A DNA stretch of 64,000 bases from CAYLRU01 sp964386565 (GTDB taxonomy: Bacteria; Desulfobacterota; Desulfobacteria; Desulfobacterales; UBA5616): contig CAYLRU010000002.1 of assembly GCA_964386565.1 (NCBI GenBank), positions 1 through 64,000 on the forward strand, written 5' to 3'. Positions 59,977 to 64,000 of this stretch are shown in pieces. The position numbers and the translations under genes were made by a program. Under the pieces are notes generated by a model. It saw nothing but the letters and a program-made list of their open reading frames with translations. It did not search any database and was not told where the DNA came from. Each line of letters opens with the position of its first letter. Position 1 is the first letter of the stretch.

Positions 59977-60642
59977 CCCCCGCCATGTCGTGTTTTCATC
60001 CACGGATACGCGCGCGGTCTCGATTTTATTGGCCGGGAAATCCCAGTCCGGATACCCCACGGCAATTCCCATGACGATGCGCATGTTATCGGGAATACCG
60101 GCGATTTCCCGCAGGGTGTCCGGATACAGGCAGCCCTGGTCCTCTATACAGGTGCCCAGGCCATAATGCAGCGCCGCCAGGCAGATGGTCTGAATGACGA
60201 TGCCGATATCTATCAATGGTGTGTTTTCATCCAATGATTTGTCCGTCAGGACGATGATGGCGGCCGGTGCGTCGAAAAATCGGAATCCCCGCTCCATCCA
60301 CCGGGCCCGTTTCTCTGTATCCTCCCGGCTAATTCCCATGAGTTTGAACAATTCTATGGCCAGTTCCACTTGACGGGTACGGTATACGCTGTCTCTTGTC
60401 CACCCGGTCACCGAATGTTCACCGTGGGGCACAATCCCTGATCTGAATTTCTCGGAATTGGTTTCCCTAACCTTTTTCAGCACATCGCCTCCCAACACCA
60501 GAAACTCCCAGGGCTGAGTATTCATAGCCGAAGGCGCCCGGTTGGCCACTTCCAGGATCTCCCGCAGAATTTCCTTTGAAACCGGTTTGGATGTATATCC
60601 CCGAATGCTTTTCCGCGCTCGAATGGCATCAACGATATTCAT
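59971..60642 (-). CDS. Nitroreductase-family FMN oxidoreductase
   Basis: The 223-aa protein begins MNIVDAIRARKSIRGYTSKPVSKEIL, followed by EVANRAPSAMNTQPWEFLVL and the C-terminal HYGLGTCIEDQG, standard for a nitroreductase without a ferredoxin domain. Its 3' end overlaps the DUF362 3' end by 6 bp (convergent). Confidence 0.9.
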   Translation of the reverse strand: MNIVDAIRARKSIRGYTSKPVSKEILREILEVANRAPSAMNTQPWEFLVLGGDVLKKVRETNSEKFRSGIVPHGEHSVTGWTRDSVYRTRQVELAIELFKLMGISREDTEKRARWMERGFRFFDAPAAIIVLTDKSLDENTPLIDIGIVIQTICLAALHYGLGTCIEDQGCLYPDTLREIAGIPDNMRIVMGIAVGYPDWDFPANKIETARVSVDENTTWRGL

Positions 60643-60840
60643 AAAAGGACTCCTTTCATTTTGCTGTGTGTTGGAAGCATATGTTTACTCCCCGGCAAGG
60701 TTTTAATGCGGCGGTTAAAGATATAAAGCCTTTCGCCCGGATCACCCGCAAAAAGCCTCTTATAGATAGACCGGTGAAAAATTAACTTCAAGTATTTTTT
60801 ATTTATACAGTTTTTTCATACGATTTATGCCGGGACATTA

Positions 60841-60869
60841 TTGACAATTTAAATATTTGCCGATAAGTT
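60841..60869 (+). promoter_or_regulatory. Candidate promoter of trkH
   Basis: A perfect TTGACA at 60841-60846 followed after 17 bases by TAAGTT (60864-60869), a weak -10. The predicted start is about 40 bases before the chosen ATG. Confidence 0.4.
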
Positions 60870-60914
60870 ATCCAAAACCGGCATCCGGTAGAATTTGCCT
60901 TGCCCAAGGATCGG

Positions 60915-62309
60915 ATGGTATGTATTTTGGAGAAAAAAACAAAAACACTTATTTTAATAAGATCGATTTCTAACTCCCCCGCACGTGTTTCGATATTCGG
61001 CTTTTCAGCACTGATATGTATGGGCACGGCCCTGTTGATGCTCCCCGCGGCCGCAAGGAAGGACAGCCTTGACTTTGTAGATGCCTTTTTCACTGCCGTG
61101 TCCGCCACCTGTGTTACCGGTCTGACGGTCGTGGATACGGGAAGCGCTTTTTCCACCTTCGGCCAGATGATTATCCTCATATTGATCCAGATCGGCGGCC
61201 TCGGCATTATGACAATTTCAACTATATTCATCTTGCTTGCCGGCAGGCGGCCGACACTTGCCGGAAGATTTTTAATACAAGACACGTTCACACACAGCGG
61301 AGAACGTGGTCTTTCCGCCATCCTCAGGGATGTTTTGCTTTTTACGATTGTTATCGAAGCCGCAGGTTCGCTGGTATTGCTTTGCCGCTTTCTCCCCGGA
61401 AGAACATTCGGTGAAGCGCTCTACCAGTCTCTCTTTCATTCGGTCAGCGCATTCTGCAATGCGGGTTTTTCTCTGTTTCCGGACAGTTTTGCATCATATA
61501 AACAAGACTGGGTATTAAACATGGCCATCTCTTTTTTAATCATAAGCGGCGGAATCGGTTTTTTGGTTCTTTCCGAACTCAAACGGCAGTTCCCCTTCAA
61601 CCGACGGAGGTGGACCCGGTTGAGTCTTCATTCAAAAATAGTGCTATCAACAACCGGCCTTTTGATCTGTACGGGCAGTTTGTCGATTCTTGTCATGGAG
61701 TGGCATAATACGCTTGCACACCTGTCCATTCCCGATCGTTTCCTCGCCAGTTTTTTCAATTCGGTCAGTGCGAGAACAGCGGGATTCAATACCCTGACCA
61801 TCGGAAACATGGCCAATGAAACCCTTTTTATGATGATCGTGATGATGTTTATCGGTGCCTCTCCCGGATCCTGCGGCGGCGGCATCAAGACCACCACGTT
61901 TACGAGTTTGATTGTTCTTGGCGTATCCCGGCTGCGCGGGAAAGCAAAACCTCAGATATTTCATCGAACGATTTCACAAATCAGTATCGGCAAAGCCATC
62001 AGCGTGGTATTGATCAGCGCAATGATTATCATTTTGGGCACCATGATCATCCTGATGACAGAACTCGGGGAAACACCCCACCTGGACAGCAGGGGGAAAT
62101 TTCTGGAATTGTTTTTCGAAGTTGTCAGTGCCTTCGGCACAGTGGGACTCTCCACCGGCGTCACGGCCGGGCTTTCCGGCTTGGGTAAAATCGTTATTTC
62201 CCTTGTTATGTTCACTGGACGGTTGGGCCCCCTGGTAATCGCCATTGCCGTCAGCAACCGGGAAATCACCCGGCACTATTTTGCGGAAGAAGGCATTATG
62301 ACCGGATGA
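60915..62309 (+). CDS. trkH: TrkH/KtrB potassium uptake channel subunit
   Basis: This inner-membrane potassium channel subunit has 464 aa, about eight or more helices and four P-loops. The filter glycines are in TCVTGL, FCNAGFS, RTAGFN and GTVGLS, all with the K+-selecting Gly. I set the start at ATG 60915 with AAGGA about five bases upstream. The TTG at 60900 is the alternative. It is followed 9 bp later by trkA. Confidence 0.92.
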   Translation: MVCILEKKTKTLILIRSISNSPARVSIFGFSALICMGTALLMLPAAARKDSLDFVDAFFTAVSATCVTGLTVVDTGSAFSTFGQMIILILIQIGGLGIMTISTIFILLAGRRPTLAGRFLIQDTFTHSGERGLSAILRDVLLFTIVIEAAGSLVLLCRFLPGRTFGEALYQSLFHSVSAFCNAGFSLFPDSFASYKQDWVLNMAISFLIISGGIGFLVLSELKRQFPFNRRRWTRLSLHSKIVLSTTGLLICTGSLSILVMEWHNTLAHLSIPDRFLASFFNSVSARTAGFNTLTIGNMANETLFMMIVMMFIGASPGSCGGGIKTTTFTSLIVLGVSRLRGKAKPQIFHRTISQISIGKAISVVLISAMIIILGTMIILMTELGETPHLDSRGKFLELFFEVVSAFGTVGLSTGVTAGLSGLGKIVISLVMFTGRLGPLVIAIAVSNREITRHYFAEEGIMTG

Positions 62310-62318
62310 GGTTAAAAC

Positions 62319-62978
62319 ATGAAACAGTTCACCATCATTGGAATCGGAAATTTCGGCTATTTTTTAGCGACCCATTTATACAAGAAGGGACATGACGTAT
62401 TGGTGATTGATAAAAATCCCAATCCTGTTCAGGACATCAAGGACGAAGTGAGCCAGGCCGTGGTTGCGGATGCCACCGATCGAAGGGCCCTGGAGTCGCT
62501 TGGGCTGAATAAAATGGACGCGGTTATTGTCTGCACGGGTACGGTCTTAAGCGACTCCATTCTCATCGCCCTTAATCTCAAGGATATGGGGGTCTCCAAC
62601 ATCCTTGCCAAGGCCATAAGCGATGCGCACTTACGCATTTTATTCAAAATAGGCGTTTCCGATGTGTTTTTCCCTGAAAGAGACCAGGCCATTTCCCTGT
62701 CCGAACGGCTGCACGATCCCAATATTCTTGATTATCTGCCTTTTATTGAAGGGTACAGCATCGTGGAATTAGCCCCGCCCAAGGGGTTTATCGGTAAATC
62801 CCTGGAGGAACTGAACCTGAGAAACCGGTACGGCGTTCAGGTTGTCGCGATCAGGGAATTGGTCCCGGATCGTCTGAATTTAGTTCCGAATGCCCATTCT
62901 GTTTTAAAAGATACCGATATTATGATTCTCATCGGTCCCAATGAAGCCCTTGACAAGTTGCGGGACAGAAAAAGTTGA
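62319..62978 (+). CDS. trkA: TrkA/KtrA potassium uptake regulatory subunit
   Basis: The 219-aa cytoplasmic RCK protein has the NAD-binding GIGNFG (8-13), then DKNPNPVQDI with the ribose-binding acidic residue, VADATDRRALESLG, and a C-terminal TrkA_C domain (from about 135, ELAPPKGFIGKSLEEL). A single RCK pair, as in KtrA, suggests an octameric ring on TrkH. Confidence 0.92.
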   Translation: MKQFTIIGIGNFGYFLATHLYKKGHDVLVIDKNPNPVQDIKDEVSQAVVADATDRRALESLGLNKMDAVIVCTGTVLSDSILIALNLKDMGVSNILAKAISDAHLRILFKIGVSDVFFPERDQAISLSERLHDPNILDYLPFIEGYSIVELAPPKGFIGKSLEELNLRNRYGVQVVAIRELVPDRLNLVPNAHSVLKDTDIMILIGPNEALDKLRDRKS

Positions 62979-62983
62979 ACACG

Positions 62984-64000
62984 ATGCAAAAAGCCCCCGG
63001 CGAGCATTCTGAAACACGAAAAGGCCGCATCATGGTCGTTGACGATGATCCCCTGACGCTGAAAAATCTCCGGCGAATACTTGAAAAAGACGGTCATACG
63101 GTTTCGACCTTTTCAAGTCCCTTAAGAGCTCTTCAGCGTCTGGAAGGGACCTCGTATGATTTGATCATCAGCGATGTTCGAATGCCCGATTTGGACGGGC
63201 TCGGCTTTCTTAATGAAGCCAAGCGGATTGTTCCGGGCATGGAAGTGATCCTCATCACCGGTTTTGCCTCAATTGAAGATGCGGTTTCAGCTACCAAGAA
63301 AGGGGCTTATCATTATCTGGCCAAGCCTTTTGATCCCCGACAAATCAGAAACCTGGTCGGCAAGGTGCTGAAGGAAAAATACCTGATGCAACCCCATCAA
63401 CTCGCGGAAAAACAGAAACCGTTGGTCGGTTATGAACCGGTCATGATCGGAAAAAGCGCCGGAATGGAACGGGTAAAAAATACAATCTCCCAAATCGCCC
63501 CGACGGAATGCAATGTGCTGATATCGGGTGAATCCGGAACTGGAAAGGAGCTGGTCGCCCGATCCATCCATTTTCAAAGCAACCGGGCCGCCGGGCCTTT
63601 TGTCGCTTTTAACTGCGGTGCTTTCAGCGAGGAATTGATTACCAATGAACTTTTCGGCCACGAAAAAGAAGCTTTTACCGGCGCCTCCAGTCTTAAAAAA
63701 GGGCTTCTGGAAACAGCCCACGGTGGAACGATCTTTCTTGACGAAATCGGTGATATGTCTCTTCCCATGCAATCCAAGCTTCTCCGGGTCATCCAGGAGC
63801 GGGAGCTGATCAGGGTGGGGGGAACCCGACCGGTGCCGCTGGATGTCAGATTTATCGCCGCAACCGCCAAAGACCTCAAGCTTTCCGTAACAGAAGGGGC
63901 ATTTCGTCAAGACCTTTATTTTCGCCTCAATGTCGTCAACATTGTCCTGCCGCCCCTGTCCGAGCGCCGGGAGGATATCCCGTTGCTGGTCTTTCATATT
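62984..64000 (+). CDS. NtrC-type sigma-54 response regulator, partial (runs off window)
   Basis: The first 339 residues are present. A receiver domain has Asp64 (DVRMPD) as the phosphorylation site, with acidic residues in VVDDDP and Lys114 (YLAKPFD). After a linker comes the AAA+ domain with Walker A GESGTGKE (182-189) and Walker B GGTIFLDEIGD (247-257). The sigma-54-contact loop reads EAFTGA (229-234) instead of GAFTGA. It follows trkA by 5 bp, so it may share their operon. The sensor kinase is not in the window. Confidence 0.93.
   Translation, partial: MQKAPGEHSETRKGRIMVVDDDPLTLKNLRRILEKDGHTVSTFSSPLRALQRLEGTSYDLIISDVRMPDLDGLGFLNEAKRIVPGMEVILITGFASIEDAVSATKKGAYHYLAKPFDPRQIRNLVGKVLKEKYLMQPHQLAEKQKPLVGYEPVMIGKSAGMERVKNTISQIAPTECNVLISGESGTGKELVARSIHFQSNRAAGPFVAFNCGAFSEELITNELFGHEKEAFTGASSLKKGLLETAHGGTIFLDEIGDMSLPMQSKLLRVIQERELIRVGGTRPVPLDVRFIAATAKDLKLSVTEGAFRQDLYFRLNVVNIVLPPLSERREDIPLLVFHI

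Overview
The window looks like a chromosomal segment of a strictly anaerobic deltaproteobacterium (Desulfobacterota, most like the Desulfobacteraceae and relatives). This is inferred from gene content: a four-subunit KorDABC 2-oxoacid:ferredoxin oxidoreductase, several ferredoxin-fused oxidoreductases, DUF362 and DUF1847 proteins, a type III CoA transferase, and an LPS outer-membrane pathway (LptE, LptM-like). No rRNA or complete phage is present, so the genus cannot be fixed.

Layout. 1-1.5 kb: a tRNA-Gly/tRNA-Cys array that appears to be split by a 1.43-kb AT-rich insert flanked by a 38-bp direct repeat of the tRNA-Gly 3' end. 1.6-21.5 kb: a very long minus-strand run. In transcription order it carries murJ, ftsB-like, a small TPR-like protein, a lipoprotein, coaBC, udg, nfeD, slipin, a Rho-N-like protein, xerC, hslV, hslU, argB, argD, argF, argG, argH, an LptM-like lipoprotein, dapF, folK, a TRASH protein, fsa/talC, pgsA and tRNA-Gly. 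It thus joins arginine synthesis, lysine/peptidoglycan precursor supply, CoA, folate and the HslUV protease. 21.6-25.2 kb: rpsT against leuS-lptE. 25.4-39.3 kb: a plus-strand block with rng, a LysM-like envelope protein, purB, yajC-secD-secF, dprA, topA, an orphan NDP-forming acyl-CoA synthetase alpha subunit and a cation/proton antiporter. 39.4-44.5 kb: a minus-strand radical SAM-korDABC-hemW set. 44.8-47.6 kb: mltG, mutY and a NUDIX hydrolase.

47.8-60.6 kb is the accessory-looking part, mostly single genes with alternating strands: MmgE/PrpD, a phosphotriesterase-like hydrolase, a cold-shock protein, a UbiA prenyltransferase, a CaiB/BaiF CoA transferase, a secreted dockerin-SGNH hydrolase, a periplasmic FKBP, an Fe-S aldo/keto reductase, an Fe-S nitroreductase, DUF1847, DUF362-ferredoxin and a second nitroreductase. 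The last 3 kb hold a TrkH-TrkA potassium uptake pair followed by the start of an NtrC-type sigma-54 response regulator that runs off the window.

The least explained signals are non-coding. (1) Many intergenic spacers are built from degenerate, in-phase 7-bp units (types TTCACCG and ATAACCC), at a dozen or more loci, often overlapping stop codons. (2) A nine-bp array sits next to one of them before folK. (3) A strongly hairpinned segment of unknown nature lies in the tRNA-flanked insert. (4) A palindrome with TCGTAAAAA arms occurs twice. No CRISPR array, toxin-antitoxin system, recognisable defence operon or secondary-metabolite cluster was seen.
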